DNA of 64,000 nt from Gordonia jinhuaensis (GCF_014639795.1 NZ_BMGC01000003.1:1-64000); one strand, 5' to 3'. Counted from the first letter of the stretch, positions 32,898-44,835 are shown. A program made the numbers and translations. Notes: generated by a model not told the origin, from the sequence alone.

Positions 32898-34025
32898 TCA
32901 GTCGGTGACGGTCACCATGTCGTATTCGCCGACATGGGCGGCGAGGGTGGCACGGTGTGCGTCGGCGTTGCCCAGTGTCTGACTGATCGCCGTCAGGCGG
33001 GCGACGTAATGACCGACCGGGTATTCGGCCGTCATGCCGATACCGCCGTGCAGCTGGATCGCCTCCTGGCCGAGTTTGCGGCTCGACGTGGCGATCTGCA
33101 GCTTGGCCCGGCTGTAGATCAGCGGGTCGAGATCGTCATCGGCCAGTGACGCCGTGGCGTACAGACTCATGCTGGAGGCCAGTTCGAGCAGCACGTAGAT
33201 GTCGGCGGCGCGGTGGGTGAGTGCCTGGAACTTCGACAGCGTCACACCGAACTGCTTGCGCGACTTGAGGTATTCGGTGGTCAGCTCCAATGCCTTGGCC
33301 ATCGCACCCACGGCCTCGGCACACAGCGCGGTCTGTGCGAATGCCTCGGCGTAGGCGATCGCCGGAGTCTGGTCGCCCTCGGCGAGTTCGACGGCCGGGG
33401 TCTGGTCGAACACGATCTCGGCGCCGCGACGGCCGTCGAAGGAGTGGTATCCGCCGACCGTCACGCCCGCGGCGTTCGAGTCGACGAGGAACAGGCCGAT
33501 CGAGCCGTCGGCGCGACGGGCGCTCACCACGAACTTGTGGGCGGTGTCGCCGGCGAACACCGGGTACTTCTTGCCGCTGAGCACCACGCCGTCACTGCCC
33601 GCGGTCGCCGAGGTCTCCACTGCCGCACTCGGCCAGCGGTCGTCGGGCTCCTCGTGGGCGAAGGCCAGGCGCAGTCGGCCCTCGGAGACCTCGGTGAGCA
33701 GTTCGGTACGGCGGTCACCGGCGGCGGCGCGGTCGATCAGTACGCCGGGGATGTAGGCGGCGTGCAGCACCGGTTCGGGTGCCAGGCTGCGGCCGATCTC
33801 GCCCATGATCGCCGAGACCTCCACCGGTCCGGCGCCGGTGCCGCCGGCGTCCTCGGCGAACGGCAGGCCCAGGATGCCGATCTCGGCCAGCGAGGCCCAG
33901 ATCTTCGGATCCCAGCCCACGCCGCTGGTCTCAGCGGCGCGCAGCTTCTCGATGTCATAGGTGGAGAACACGTCGCGCGCGGTGTCGCGCAGCATGACCT
34001 GCTCTTCGGTGAGTGTGAAATCCAT
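32898..34025 (-). CDS. Acyl-CoA dehydrogenase, partner A of a pair
   Basis: 375 residues with the ACAD fold: FTLTEEQVMLRDTARDVFST at the N-terminus, the beta-domain segment LSGKKYPVFAGDTAHKFVV, and IQLHGGIGMTAEYPVGHYVA near the C-terminus. The usual IYEGTSE motif with the catalytic Glu is absent (SQTLGNADAHR stands there). Together with the neighbouring gene it looks like a heteromeric alpha2beta2 dehydrogenase of the kind mycobacteria use on sterol or branched acyl-CoAs. It follows the partner gene by 72 bases on the same strand. Confidence 0.9.
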   Translation of the reverse strand: MDFTLTEEQVMLRDTARDVFSTYDIEKLRAAETSGVGWDPKIWASLAEIGILGLPFAEDAGGTGAGPVEVSAIMGEIGRSLAPEPVLHAAYIPGVLIDRAAAGDRRTELLTEVSEGRLRLAFAHEEPDDRWPSAAVETSATAGSDGVVLSGKKYPVFAGDTAHKFVVSARRADGSIGLFLVDSNAAGVTVGGYHSFDGRRGAEIVFDQTPAVELAEGDQTPAIAYAEAFAQTALCAEAVGAMAKALELTTEYLKSRKQFGVTLSKFQALTHRAADIYVLLELASSMSLYATASLADDDLDPLIYSRAKLQIATSSRKLGQEAIQLHGGIGMTAEYPVGHYVARLTAISQTLGNADAHRATLAAHVGEYDMVTVTD

Positions 34026-34097
34026 TGTGTGACTCCAGATGTCAGAGGTGGTGGCAGAGACCGTCGACCGGGTCGCGTCGCGACCGGGTACCGGGGT

Positions 34098-35270
<1,173 letters not shown>

Positions 35271-35373
35271 ACACCCTTATTACCCTGTCGCGGGCCCGAC
35301 TCACACGAGTACTTGCAACTACGACGGTGGCATCTGCCTAACCCCGATATGCCGTACGCCTATATTGTCGGAC

Positions 35374-36690
35374 TCAGATACCCGGACGTGATGTCGCGGC
35401 GCATTCGGTCTCACAGTCCGACGCTGTGACCAGTGTCGGTTCGCGGCCGGGTGCGGTGCGGCGCGCGGAGCGCCTGATCATGATCGCGGCGACCGATGCG
35501 AGTACGGCCAACGCCATGACGAACACCGCGTAGCCGGCTGTGGTCGCCGACAGGCCGATGTGTTCCACCAGGATTCCGGCGATCACCGCGGGAAGCGCGA
35601 AGCCGGTGTACGCCACGATGAACATGGTCGAGAAGACCTTGCCGCGGTCGGCGGGTGCGGTTGCCGCGCTGATCATCGCGGTGGCTCCGGAGAAGCCTGC
35701 GCCGAAGCCGACCCCCGAGATCAGCCCGCCCACCACGAACAGTGCGAGCATCTCGGTCTCCACGGCCGCCAGGGTGAAGCAGACGCCGATGAACAGGGCC
35801 GGGTATCCGACGGCGAGTTTGCGCATCGGTGCGAGGTGGATGGTCCCCGCGGCACCCAGGGCGCTGAAGATGAAGAAGAGTGCGAGCGTGATTCCGGCGG
35901 CCGCGTGATTGTGGATGCCGAAGATGCGGGCGACGATCGAGGACCCCAGCGACAGTTGCAGTCCGCCCAGCGCCCACGTGGCGATCATCGCGGGGGTGCC
36001 CGCCAGGAAGGCGCCGCGGGCCTCTGCCGGTAGTGACAGCGAGGGGCGCAGGGTGGTGGCGAGGTGGCGCCGGGATTCGAATCCGATGCGTGCCGAGGAT
36101 TCGGGGATCGCGAGGATCACCAGGATGAGCAGTGCCATCATCACCGCGGCGACCACATAGACCGTCACACGCGGTGCCGGGGCGTACTGGACGAGAACCC
36201 CGGCGAGGATCGATCCGGTCGCCAGACCCAGGCCCGGTGACGATCCGTTGGCCAGCGTGCCCAGACGCTCCGACGGCGCCATGTCGAGCAGCGTGGCACT
36301 CAGCGTGCCGAGGATCGCACCCGTTGCCAGACCCTGCACCACGCGCGCGGCGATCAATTCGCCCAGGCTGCTCGCTTCGATGAAGACCACCATGCTCACG
36401 ATGAGCACCGCCAGCGACACGATCAGAACGGGTTTGCGCCCCACGTGATCGGAGATCGAGCCCACGGTGAGCAGGGTGACCAGCAGTGCTGCGACGTACA
36501 CCGCGAAGACCACCGTGACCATGAATGAGGAGAATCCCCAGAGCTGTTGGTAGACAGGGTAAATGGGGCTCGGGGCGGCGGAAGTGAACAGGACGACGAT
36601 ATAGGTCAACCCCACGACCCCGAACGCGATGGTCGGGTGCAGTCGCCGTGGTGGCGTGGCTGATGTCGAAGTCATCCGGGTCGAAGTCAT
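35374..36690 (-). CDS. MFS transporter (drug efflux type)
   Basis: 438 residues, 12 transmembrane helices. The loop 2-3 signature reads VGSISDHVGRKPVLIVSLAV, and a proline-containing motif-C-like segment (GSSPGLGLATGSILAGVLV) appears in helix 5, as in antiporters that export drugs. Two in-frame ATGs (36690 and 36675) arise from a short repeat GGATGACTTCGA; either could be used. The TetR gene is divergent and two near-identical palindromes lie between, so it is very likely repressed by that TetR. Confidence 0.88.
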   Translation of the reverse strand: MTSTRMTSTSATPPRRLHPTIAFGVVGLTYIVVLFTSAAPSPIYPVYQQLWGFSSFMVTVVFAVYVAALLVTLLTVGSISDHVGRKPVLIVSLAVLIVSMVVFIEASSLGELIAARVVQGLATGAILGTLSATLLDMAPSERLGTLANGSSPGLGLATGSILAGVLVQYAPAPRVTVYVVAAVMMALLILVILAIPESSARIGFESRRHLATTLRPSLSLPAEARGAFLAGTPAMIATWALGGLQLSLGSSIVARIFGIHNHAAAGITLALFFIFSALGAAGTIHLAPMRKLAVGYPALFIGVCFTLAAVETEMLALFVVGGLISGVGFGAGFSGATAMISAATAPADRGKVFSTMFIVAYTGFALPAVIAGILVEHIGLSATTAGYAVFVMALAVLASVAAIMIRRSARRTAPGREPTLVTASDCETECAATSRPGI

Positions 36691-36745
36691 CCGGGTCCTG
36701 TCTCGAAGCTGCTGAACAAGGTGCGCGTGCGGCGATGGAGCGAGT

Positions 36746-36767
36746 TAATGCAAAGACGATTGCATTA
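36746..36767. promoter_or_regulatory. TetR operator, copy 1
   Basis: TAATGCAAAGACGATTGCATTA is an imperfect palindrome with TAATGCAA and TTGCATTA arms. It lies 56 bases upstream of the MFS ATG at 36690 and shares its left half with the second copy. Confidence 0.8.
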
Positions 36768-36791
36768 GAGACCTTACGGAGAGTGGTGTCC

Positions 36792-36814
36792 TAATGCAAA
36801 GTTCTTTGCAATAA
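36792..36814. promoter_or_regulatory. TetR operator, copy 2, touching the tetR start
   Basis: TAATGCAAAGTTCTTTGCAATAA carries the arms TTGCAAAG-type (TGCAAAG-TT-CTTTGCA). It ends at the first base of the TetR ATG (36814), so bound repressor would block its own expression. The start ATG 36823 is also possible. Confidence 0.8.
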
Positions 36815-37407
36815 TGGGCGGCATGACGACCACGAGTGCGCGTAGTGACGCCGACGTCGCGCGCCGTCCGGGTGGCCGGAGCGCGCGTGTGCAGCAGGCT
36901 GTCTACGCCGCTGTCGGCGCGCTGAGCGGGCAGGGGCATCGCGACACGATGACCATTCCGCAGGTCGCCGAGCGGGCCGGCGTCAATCCCTCGTCGATCT
37001 ATCGGCGCTGGGGGTCGATGGAAGCGCTGCTCGAAGAGGTGGCGGTGGCCGCGCTCACCCGAGATGACGAGCCGCTGCCCGACACCGGTGATCTGCGCGG
37101 CGAACTCGAGCTGTGGGCAGTGGCGATCGTCGAGGACATCACCCGACCGCAGCGTGTGGAGTACCTGCGCGCGATGGTGGCCGGACGCAGCGGCGCACTC
37201 GTGGAGTGTCCGTGCTGGGGGATCCGCCAGGAACAGGCGCAGCAGATGGTCGCGCGGGCGGCCGCTCGTGGCGAGCGGGTGCCGCAGGCCCGGCAGATCC
37301 TCGACCACATCATCGCGCCGCTGTATCACCACGTGGTGTTCGGAATCCCCACCGACGCCGATCACGCTCGGGAGCTGGTCGCCGACGTGGTCGCGATGTT
37401 CGACTGA
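36814..37407 (+). CDS. TetR-family regulator of the divergent MFS gene
   Basis: 197 residues. N-terminal helix-turn-helix (about 25-70): AVYAAVGALSGQGHRDTMTI then PQVAERAGVNPSSIYRRWGS, the usual TetR pattern. The C-terminal domain has the TetR_C type ending IIAPLYHHVVFGIP. Two operator-like palindromes lie in the 123-base gap to the MFS gene. The ligand is unknown. Confidence 0.92.
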   Translation: MGGMTTTSARSDADVARRPGGRSARVQQAVYAAVGALSGQGHRDTMTIPQVAERAGVNPSSIYRRWGSMEALLEEVAVAALTRDDEPLPDTGDLRGELELWAVAIVEDITRPQRVEYLRAMVAGRSGALVECPCWGIRQEQAQQMVARAAARGERVPQARQILDHIIAPLYHHVVFGIPTDADHARELVADVVAMFD

Positions 37408-37427
37408 TCCGTACAGTGCGCAAAATG

Positions 37428-37481
37428 GTCACCTGAGCGAGTCGTTGTCGATATATGTCGCCAACGGCCCGCTCAGGTGAC
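37428..37481. repeat. 12-base inverted repeat between convergent genes
   Basis: GTCACCTGAGCG (37428-37439) and its exact complement CGCTCAGGTGAC (37470-37481) enclose 30 bases. It lies between the TetR stop and the stop of the AbiEi/DUF559 gene, so a bidirectional terminator is the simplest function. Confidence 0.7.
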
Positions 37482-37522
37482 TGATTTGTATACGGGCGGC
37501 AGTACCCAAGAAGCCGGTGGTC

Positions 37523-38377
37523 TCAGGAAGCCGGGGGTAGGCGACGGTGTGCACGTCGGCGGATCAGGTCGTCGATCGCCGATTCCACTGCCGGCCAGTC
37601 GTGGACCACCTGGTTGTAGGAGATTCGCAGCACCACATACCCCATGGCAATGAGCTTGCGATCGCGTTCGCGGTCGGCTTCGTAGTCGTGTGAGCTGGTG
37701 TGGTGGGCGCGACTGTCGATCTCGATCACCAGGGAGTCGCCGACCAGCAGGTCGACCCGGCCGACACCGGCGATCGTCACCTGGGGTCGCACGACCAGTC
37801 GCTTCGAGCGCAACCTGACCCGGGCCATCGTCTCGGTCCCCGATTCGGCACGGTCGCATCGGTCGAGCAGTCGTGCGATCCGCTCGGGCGCCGCACGCAG
37901 CGCCGACCGGATCTCGTCGAGGTTCATCAGCCCCACGTTGACCAACGAGTCGCACACCACGATCAATCCTTCGGCGTCGAGACATTTCGCCGCGTAGCGC
38001 AGTGCCACCTCCGGGGCGTCCAGCGCTGCGTCGACTGCCGGTGCGCGGCCGAAGCTGCGACACATCCGAGGGCTGTCGAGACCCCGGCTGCTGGTGCGCA
38101 CGTGGACCGTCCCGGAGACAGTCCGATCCGACCCGGGAACCCAGACACCGTGGGTGCGCAACGCCGAGACGCAGGTCAGCGCACCTCCGGCCGACACGGC
38201 CGCCGCTACGTCGGGGTCGAACACGCGGCCGCGGTACCAACCGTGACGCAGCCGGTCCAGCTCGCCGCGGCGTACGAGAGACTCAATGTTCGAGCGGTTG
38301 GCGCCGGCGCGGGTGAGCTGCCGGACGCTGCACACGCCGCGGTGTTGCGCGAGCAGTCGAGCGATGTCGGGGGTCAT
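37523..38377 (-). CDS. AbiEi-type antitoxin N-domain plus DUF559 endonuclease-like domain
   Basis: 284 residues. The first 55 residues form a winged helix (IARLLAQHRGVCSVRQLTRA, LVRRGELDRLRHGWYR) of the AbiEi antitoxin type. Residues 190-284 resemble DUF559, a restriction-endonuclease-like fold related to Vsr: VTIAGVGRVDLLVGDSLVIE with the acidic residues, then RERDRKLIAMGYVVLRISYN. A cognate AbiEii-like toxin gene is not next to it. This architecture is common and orphan in actinomycetes; nuclease activity and function are not established. Confidence 0.8.
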   Translation of the reverse strand: MTPDIARLLAQHRGVCSVRQLTRAGANRSNIESLVRRGELDRLRHGWYRGRVFDPDVAAAVSAGGALTCVSALRTHGVWVPGSDRTVSGTVHVRTSSRGLDSPRMCRSFGRAPAVDAALDAPEVALRYAAKCLDAEGLIVVCDSLVNVGLMNLDEIRSALRAAPERIARLLDRCDRAESGTETMARVRLRSKRLVVRPQVTIAGVGRVDLLVGDSLVIEIDSRAHHTSSHDYEADRERDRKLIAMGYVVLRISYNQVVHDWPAVESAIDDLIRRRAHRRLPPAS

Positions 38378-38470
38378 ATCTGCCGAGCCTGGTCGCCGTG
38401 CGGCGGCGGCAACAGTCGTTCACTCGTAGCCTGTGGATAACCGTGGTGTCCACGCCTTCCGCTTGACCTT

Positions 38471-38491
38471 GCACTCACCAGTGGCGAGTGC
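38471..38491. promoter_or_regulatory. CIRCE element 1 (HrcA operator)
   Basis: GCACTC-N9-GAGTGC matches the CIRCE core exactly, with the outer bases TT and TAG. It lies about 150 bases before groEL. Confidence 0.95.
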
Positions 38492-38505
38492 TAGAAACGA
38501 CCTTG

Positions 38506-38526
38506 GCACTCACGTACTGCGAGTGC
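38506..38526. promoter_or_regulatory. CIRCE element 2 (HrcA operator)
   Basis: A second GCACTC-N9-GAGTGC, flanked by TTG and TAG, begins 35 bases after the first. Paired CIRCE sites before groEL2 are known in actinobacteria and indicate heat-shock control by HrcA. Confidence 0.95.
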
Positions 38527-38608
38527 TAGGTCGGGACGGTGAGATCGGGTCCCACATGACACGTCCGGTCGTCCGTCGCGGGCACCGAATCCGGCCAGAG
38601 AACTTTAG

Positions 38609-40264
<1,656 letters not shown>

Positions 40265-40333
40265 TCTCGTCTTCGACGAGGAGGGGCTTCTGATCTAGCT
40301 ATCAGAGTTCAACGCTCACAACGCAATACACAA

Positions 40334-40370
40334 CCGAAGGCCGGTCACCCGATGGGTGGCCGGCCTTCGG
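40334..40370. terminator. Terminator hairpin after groEL2
   Basis: CCGAAGGCCGG at 40334-40344 pairs with CCGGCCTTCGG at 40360-40370; inner bases CACCC/GGGTG extend the stem. It lies between groEL2 and the convergent TetR gene. Confidence 0.88.
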
Positions 40371-40424
40371 CGTGTCTGGCTCTCTGTGGTGTCTGGCCCT
40401 GTGGGTGTCTGCCGGTCGCGTCGA

Positions 40425-41075
40425 TCAGCCCGAGATCGCGCGAAACGCGGCGTAGGTCTCGTCGAGTGAGGCGATCGCAGCTGCGGTGTCGGAGTTCCCC
40501 GAGTCGGGGCAGCAGTCCCACCGTTCGAGCGCGAGATGGATCAGTGTCGACCATGTGGAGATGATCACGCGCACGCGCAGATCGTCGGGGGGCAGCCCCA
40601 TCCGTTGCGCGACCACGTCGCCGATGGCTGCCATCTTGCGTTCACCGATCTCGCGTCCGCGCGCATTGACCGAGGGAGCGGTCTGCATGATGCGGTTCAT
40701 CTGCTGCATGCGCAGCAGTCGCGCGGAGCGTTCGGCGGCGTCGCCCTCGGTGCCGAACATCTGGCGATGCGAGTTGACCAGGGCCTCGATCTCGTCGCCG
40801 GTCTTCGGCTGGGCGGCCAGCGCGGTCCGCACCTCGGTGATCATGTCGTCGGCGGGGGCGAGCACCACGTCCTCCTTGGTGGAGAAGTAGCGGTTGAACG
40901 TGCGGGGGGAGACGTCGGCCGCCTCGGCGATGTCCTCGACGGTGGTGTTGTCGAATCCCCGCTCCTCGCACAGTCGTAGCGCCTCGGCGACCAGCCGGTC
41001 GCGAGTCTGCTGCTTCTTGCGTTCACGCAGTCCCGGGACCACAGGTCTTCCGGGGGAGGACTCGACTGTGCTCAC
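40425..41075 (-). CDS. TetR-family regulator
   Basis: 216 residues from GTG 41075; a longer frame starts at 41141 but its extra residues are not TetR-like. The helix-turn-helix is canonical: RKKQQTRDRLVAEALRLCEE, TTVEDIAEAADVSPRTFNRY. It is divergent from a DHA2 multidrug exporter gene, which it probably represses. An inverted repeat lies between (41111-41164). Confidence 0.9.
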   Translation of the reverse strand: MSTVESSPGRPVVPGLRERKKQQTRDRLVAEALRLCEERGFDNTTVEDIAEAADVSPRTFNRYFSTKEDVVLAPADDMITEVRTALAAQPKTGDEIEALVNSHRQMFGTEGDAAERSARLLRMQQMNRIMQTAPSVNARGREIGERKMAAIGDVVAQRMGLPPDDLRVRVIISTWSTLIHLALERWDCCPDSGNSDTAAAIASLDETYAAFRAISG

Positions 41076-41110
41076 AGTGCCGCAGTTTAGTCCGCTGACC
41101 GCGATTTTTC

Positions 41111-41164
41111 GACAGAAGCAGCCATATGTCTGATTCCGCAAATTGTCTGTTGACGACTTCTGTC
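41111..41164. promoter_or_regulatory. Inverted repeat in the tetR-MFS intergenic region
   Basis: GACAGAAG (41111-41118) and CTTCTGTC (41157-41164) are exact complements 38 bases apart, with several additional TGTCTG half-sites between (41128, 41145, 41161). The repeated TGTCTG suggests the TetR binding site lies here, though a single compact palindrome is not evident. Confidence 0.45.
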
Positions 41165-41283
41165 TGACTCTGCCACTATTGGGTCACCCCGCAGGGTGTC
41201 CGAGTGAGCTACCACGTCGGGCCGTGCGGACGACCGCCGTCGACGTCGGTCATCTCTCACCATCGAGACGATTCGAGAACGCT

Positions 41284-42876
41284 GTGACCACTGAATCTTC
41301 TGACCTCACTGAATCTTCTGAACCCTTTACGGCCACTGAGCCTGACGCTCGTTCTGGAGGCGCCACGGCACCCGCACACGAGGCCGCTCGTTCCTCGTCG
41401 CGCCGGTGGTGGGCGCTGGGCATCATTGCGTTGGCCCAGCTGATCGTGGTGCTCGACGCCACGATCATCACCATCGCACTTCCCTACGCGCAGAGGGACT
41501 TACACATCTCTGACGCGAGTCGCCAGTGGGCGCTGACGGCGTACACATTGATTTTCGGCGGCCTGCTGTTGCTCGGTGGGCGGCTCGCCGACTATCTGGG
41601 TCGTCGACGAATGTTCTTGATCGGCCTGGCTGGATTCGCGGTGACCTCGGCCTTCGCCGGATTGGCGTGGAACACGGCGTCGTTCTTCGCCGGGCGCGCC
41701 ATGCAGGGGTTGTTCGCGGCGATGCTCGCGCCTGCCGCGTTGGCGCTGATCGCGGTCACCTTCACCGATCACCGCGATCGCGCACGTGCTTTCGCGGTGT
41801 ACGCGGCTGTCTCCGGTGGGGGTGCGGCGATCGGTCTGATCGCCGGCGGAGCCCTGACCGAGTACCTGTCGTGGCGGTGGACATTGTTGGTGAACACCCC
41901 GATCGCGCTGGTCGCGGCGGTGGGCGCGTTGTTCCTGGTGGTGCACGATCGTCCGGTGGTGACGCAACGTGGCTACGATCTGGCGGGTGCCGTAACCGTC
42001 ACGGCCGGTCTGGTGTCGTTGGTGTACGCCTTCACCCGCGCCGAGGAAGTCGGTTGGGGTGCTGCATCGACTATCGGGCTGTTCGTGGCTGCGGCAGTAT
42101 TGTTGGTGGCGTTCGTCGCGATCGAGGCGACTGTGTCGAATCCGCTTCTGCCGCTGCGTATTCCCGGTGAGATCAACCGGGGCGGTGCGTATCTGGTGTC
42201 GTTGATCGTACCGATCCCGATGTTCGCGATGTTCATGTTCTTGAGCTTCTATTTCCAGAACACCCTAGGGCACAAGCCTCTTGACGCCGGTCTGCTGTTC
42301 CTTCCTTTCCCAGTGACATTGATCATCACTGCGGGGGCGGCGAGTTCCCTGTTGCCGCGGGTCGGTCCGAGGCCGCTCATGCTGACGGGGACCGCGCTGG
42401 CTGCTGTCGCGCTGGTGCTGCTCGCGCAGCTCGACTCCGACTCGACGTGGGCGGCCAACGTTCTGCCCTCGGAGATCCTGATGGCGCTGGGCATGGGTTT
42501 GGTGTTCGTGGCGATGCAGAGTGTCGGTCTGCATCGCATCGATCATCGGGATGCGGGAGTCGGTAGTGCGCTGCTGAACACCACGCAGCAAATCGGAGGT
42601 TCGGTGGGGCTGGCCCTGTTGTCGACGATCGTCGCCAGTGCTCTCGCCCATCATCACGGTTCTCGCATGACGGTGAATCCCTCAACAGGGCAACCGGTTC
42701 CGGTGGATCCGGCTGCATTCAAGGCCGCGAGCATCGCCAGTTATGATGTGGCCTTCTACTGGGGAGCCGGATTCATGACGCTCGCGCTGATCGTATCGGC
42801 GGTGACCATCCGCATGTCGCGACACGACCTCAACGCTGCCGGCGAGAACCCTGCCGGTGAGGCGCTGGCGGTCTGA
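41284..42876 (+). CDS. DHA2-family MFS multidrug exporter (EmrB/QacA type)
   Basis: 530 residues from GTG 41284, 14 transmembrane helices. Motifs: helix 1 LAQLIVVLDATIITIALPYA (motif D1), GRLADYLGRRRMFLIGLAGF (loop 2-3), and the antiporter-motif region GGGAAIGLIAGGALTEYLSW. The N-terminal 40 residues are hydrophilic. An ATG at 41143 is in frame but too near the divergent regulator. Exports drugs or other cationic compounds with proton exchange. Confidence 0.9.
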   Translation: MTTESSDLTESSEPFTATEPDARSGGATAPAHEAARSSSRRWWALGIIALAQLIVVLDATIITIALPYAQRDLHISDASRQWALTAYTLIFGGLLLLGGRLADYLGRRRMFLIGLAGFAVTSAFAGLAWNTASFFAGRAMQGLFAAMLAPAALALIAVTFTDHRDRARAFAVYAAVSGGGAAIGLIAGGALTEYLSWRWTLLVNTPIALVAAVGALFLVVHDRPVVTQRGYDLAGAVTVTAGLVSLVYAFTRAEEVGWGAASTIGLFVAAAVLLVAFVAIEATVSNPLLPLRIPGEINRGGAYLVSLIVPIPMFAMFMFLSFYFQNTLGHKPLDAGLLFLPFPVTLIITAGAASSLLPRVGPRPLMLTGTALAAVALVLLAQLDSDSTWAANVLPSEILMALGMGLVFVAMQSVGLHRIDHRDAGVGSALLNTTQQIGGSVGLALLSTIVASALAHHHGSRMTVNPSTGQPVPVDPAAFKAASIASYDVAFYWGAGFMTLALIVSAVTIRMSRHDLNAAGENPAGEALAV

Positions 42877-42917
42877 CACCGGACGGTGAGCGGCCTCGCC
42901 GCGGTGACTCACCACCG

Positions 42918-44693
42918 TCAGAATGGTGGTGGGTCATCGGCGGCGCTGGTCTGTTGTTCTTTGCCTGCGTGTTCGCGGTGTTGGCGGTTGCGTTCTCGTT
43001 CCTGGCGTCGGCGGGCGTGTGTGTCTGCCAGGCGTGGTCGGCGTCTGGTGGGTGACTCTGGGGTGTTCGGTTGTGGTGGTGGGTGTTTCGGCGGTGGTTC
43101 GGGGTCGGTGAAGGTGATGTCCCGCAGAGTTGGGAACAGGTCATCGCCGGATTCGGCGTAACCGTGGATGGTTGCACCGTTCTGGGTGTAGAAGACCTGT
43201 CGGGCTTTGCCGTTCTCGTCGATGTACTGGTCGTCGAGGAACACACCGTCGGTTTTCATCTGGTGATGCATCCGGCACTTCGTGGCCAGCCCTGCCGCGG
43301 TGGTCTGGCCACCAGCCGCGGGATTGTCGTGGTCGTATTCATGCACGTGATCGAGATCCCCGGCGAAAGCGGGCTTGTCGCAGCCGGGCACCGTGCAGTA
43401 GCCGTCACGGATTCGGATGAACAGGTTCATCGCGGTGCTGGGCCGGTAGGGGTCTGAGGGTAGGTGCGGACGCAACGGCGTGCCGTTGGGGTTGATCGGT
43501 CTGATGACCGCCCCGGCGCGTTTCGCCAACTCCCGCACGTAGTCACCGGAGATCACACCGTAGCCAGCCATGAACCCGACGCCGGAGTGGCGCGGGGAAT
43601 AGGCTCGCTTGGTCGTGGGCTCGGGCTTCGTGGGTGCCGACTCCTCGTCGGAAGGACTGGACTCGGCTGCCGACTCTGGTTCAGCAGCAACAGAATCAGC
43701 AGATTCCGTGTTGTGGCATTCGCGAGTCTCTGTGCTGGGTTGTGCGCCGTTGGCGTCGAACAGTGCGGGCTCGGCATCGTCGGCCTCAGCAGCAGCTTCT
43801 GTCGCTTCCGGCTCCGGATCATGCAGGGTCGCGGCCTCGGTAATCACATGAATGATCACTTGCGCTTCAGCGGCTTGCACCATCGCCGGCGCGGGAATCG
43901 TGGCATCACAATCGTCACCACGATCGCATTGGCACTCGAACACGTCCCCCGACAACAGTGCGAACACGGCATCCGACCGGCGGGCCCCGTCACGTCGCGG
44001 ATCAGCGTCGCACACACTGTTCGCGAGGGCATCGACACGGGCTGCGGCGATGCGCACGTTTTCGGCGGTCATGGAGGCATGCAGCACAGCCATGCCGTCG
44101 GTCGCGTTCTCGGCCCACACCCGACGGCTTTCTTCCGACGCCTTGCGGCGTTCACGCACCGCGGCGGGGTCGTGGCGGAACACGATCCGATCACACACAT
44201 CCCGCAGGCGTTGCAGCGACCAGCTCCCTTGCCGCCGCAACGCCTCCGCCAACTCACCATCGACCAGGGGCGCATACTCTTGGCCGCCGACCAGTGCGGT
44301 GCGGGCAATGATCGTGCGGATATGTCCGCCGGTGATCACCCCGTCATGCAGGCAGTGCGCGACCTGCGGCAGGCCTGCGAACAGGTGCGCGGCGTCCATC
44401 AACTCGGTTTCCACGCCGGCTTGACTGCGACCGAGCATCATCGCGATCTCGTTCGCCGCGCGGGTGTGGGCGTCGTAGACACGGCGGTCTTCCTCGGCAT
44501 ACGGCGCGACCAGTCGTTCGAAGACTTCGGCCATTGCCCGCAATCGGTGCCACTCCATCAACGCACCCGCACGTCGCGCCCGAACGACCACCTCGCCCAG
44601 ACCGGCGGCATCCACCTCATCGAGAGATTCGGGCAGCCCCAACACCGAGAGATCCGGCTCCACGCCAACAGACTCTGACTCAACTAGAGACAT
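42918..44693 (-). CDS. DUF222-HNH endonuclease-type protein (13E12 family)
   Basis: 591 residues from ATG 44693, with GGAGGGGG five bases upstream; a frame begins at 44732, but that ATG abuts the LexA box. Residues 1 to about 310 are DUF222. An acidic linker follows, then a C-terminal HNH nuclease (about 437-480) with CTVPGCDKPAFAGDLDHVHE and CRMHHQMKT, which contain the zinc Cys pairs and the HNH His residues. A charged Pro/Arg-rich tail ends it. Such proteins are mobile, multicopy in actinomycetes. A truncated paralogue lies at 82-1146 in the same orientation. The product probably acts on DNA after damage, given the LexA box. Confidence 0.88.
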   Translation of the reverse strand: MSLVESESVGVEPDLSVLGLPESLDEVDAAGLGEVVVRARRAGALMEWHRLRAMAEVFERLVAPYAEEDRRVYDAHTRAANEIAMMLGRSQAGVETELMDAAHLFAGLPQVAHCLHDGVITGGHIRTIIARTALVGGQEYAPLVDGELAEALRRQGSWSLQRLRDVCDRIVFRHDPAAVRERRKASEESRRVWAENATDGMAVLHASMTAENVRIAAARVDALANSVCDADPRRDGARRSDAVFALLSGDVFECQCDRGDDCDATIPAPAMVQAAEAQVIIHVITEAATLHDPEPEATEAAAEADDAEPALFDANGAQPSTETRECHNTESADSVAAEPESAAESSPSDEESAPTKPEPTTKRAYSPRHSGVGFMAGYGVISGDYVRELAKRAGAVIRPINPNGTPLRPHLPSDPYRPSTAMNLFIRIRDGYCTVPGCDKPAFAGDLDHVHEYDHDNPAAGGQTTAAGLATKCRMHHQMKTDGVFLDDQYIDENGKARQVFYTQNGATIHGYAESGDDLFPTLRDITFTDPEPPPKHPPPQPNTPESPTRRRPRLADTHARRRQERERNRQHREHAGKEQQTSAADDPPPF

Positions 44694-44835
44694 CGGAACC
44701 CCCTCCCGGTGGACGAACAAGAGTCGAACCATCTATCGAATACATGTTCGAGTCTACCGAGAAAAACCCACCCCGACAAGGGAAAACAACACCGAATCAC
44801 GAACAAGCCCAAGATCATTCACGTGAATGACACGA
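43847..44835. repeat. Long direct repeat, copy 2
   Basis: Matches 301-1288 in the same orientation, with scattered substitutions. It includes the DUF222 coding part, ribosome-binding site, LexA-like box and the palindrome ATTCACGTGAAT at 44817-44828. The copies are about 43.5 kb apart. Confidence 0.8.
44736..44751. promoter_or_regulatory. LexA/SOS-box-like palindrome upstream of the intact DUF222-HNH gene
   Basis: TCGAATACATGTTCGA, identical to 1189-1204 and one mismatch from TCGAAC-N4-GTTCGA. It lies 43 bases before ATG 44693, a position suitable for repression. Confidence 0.78.
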
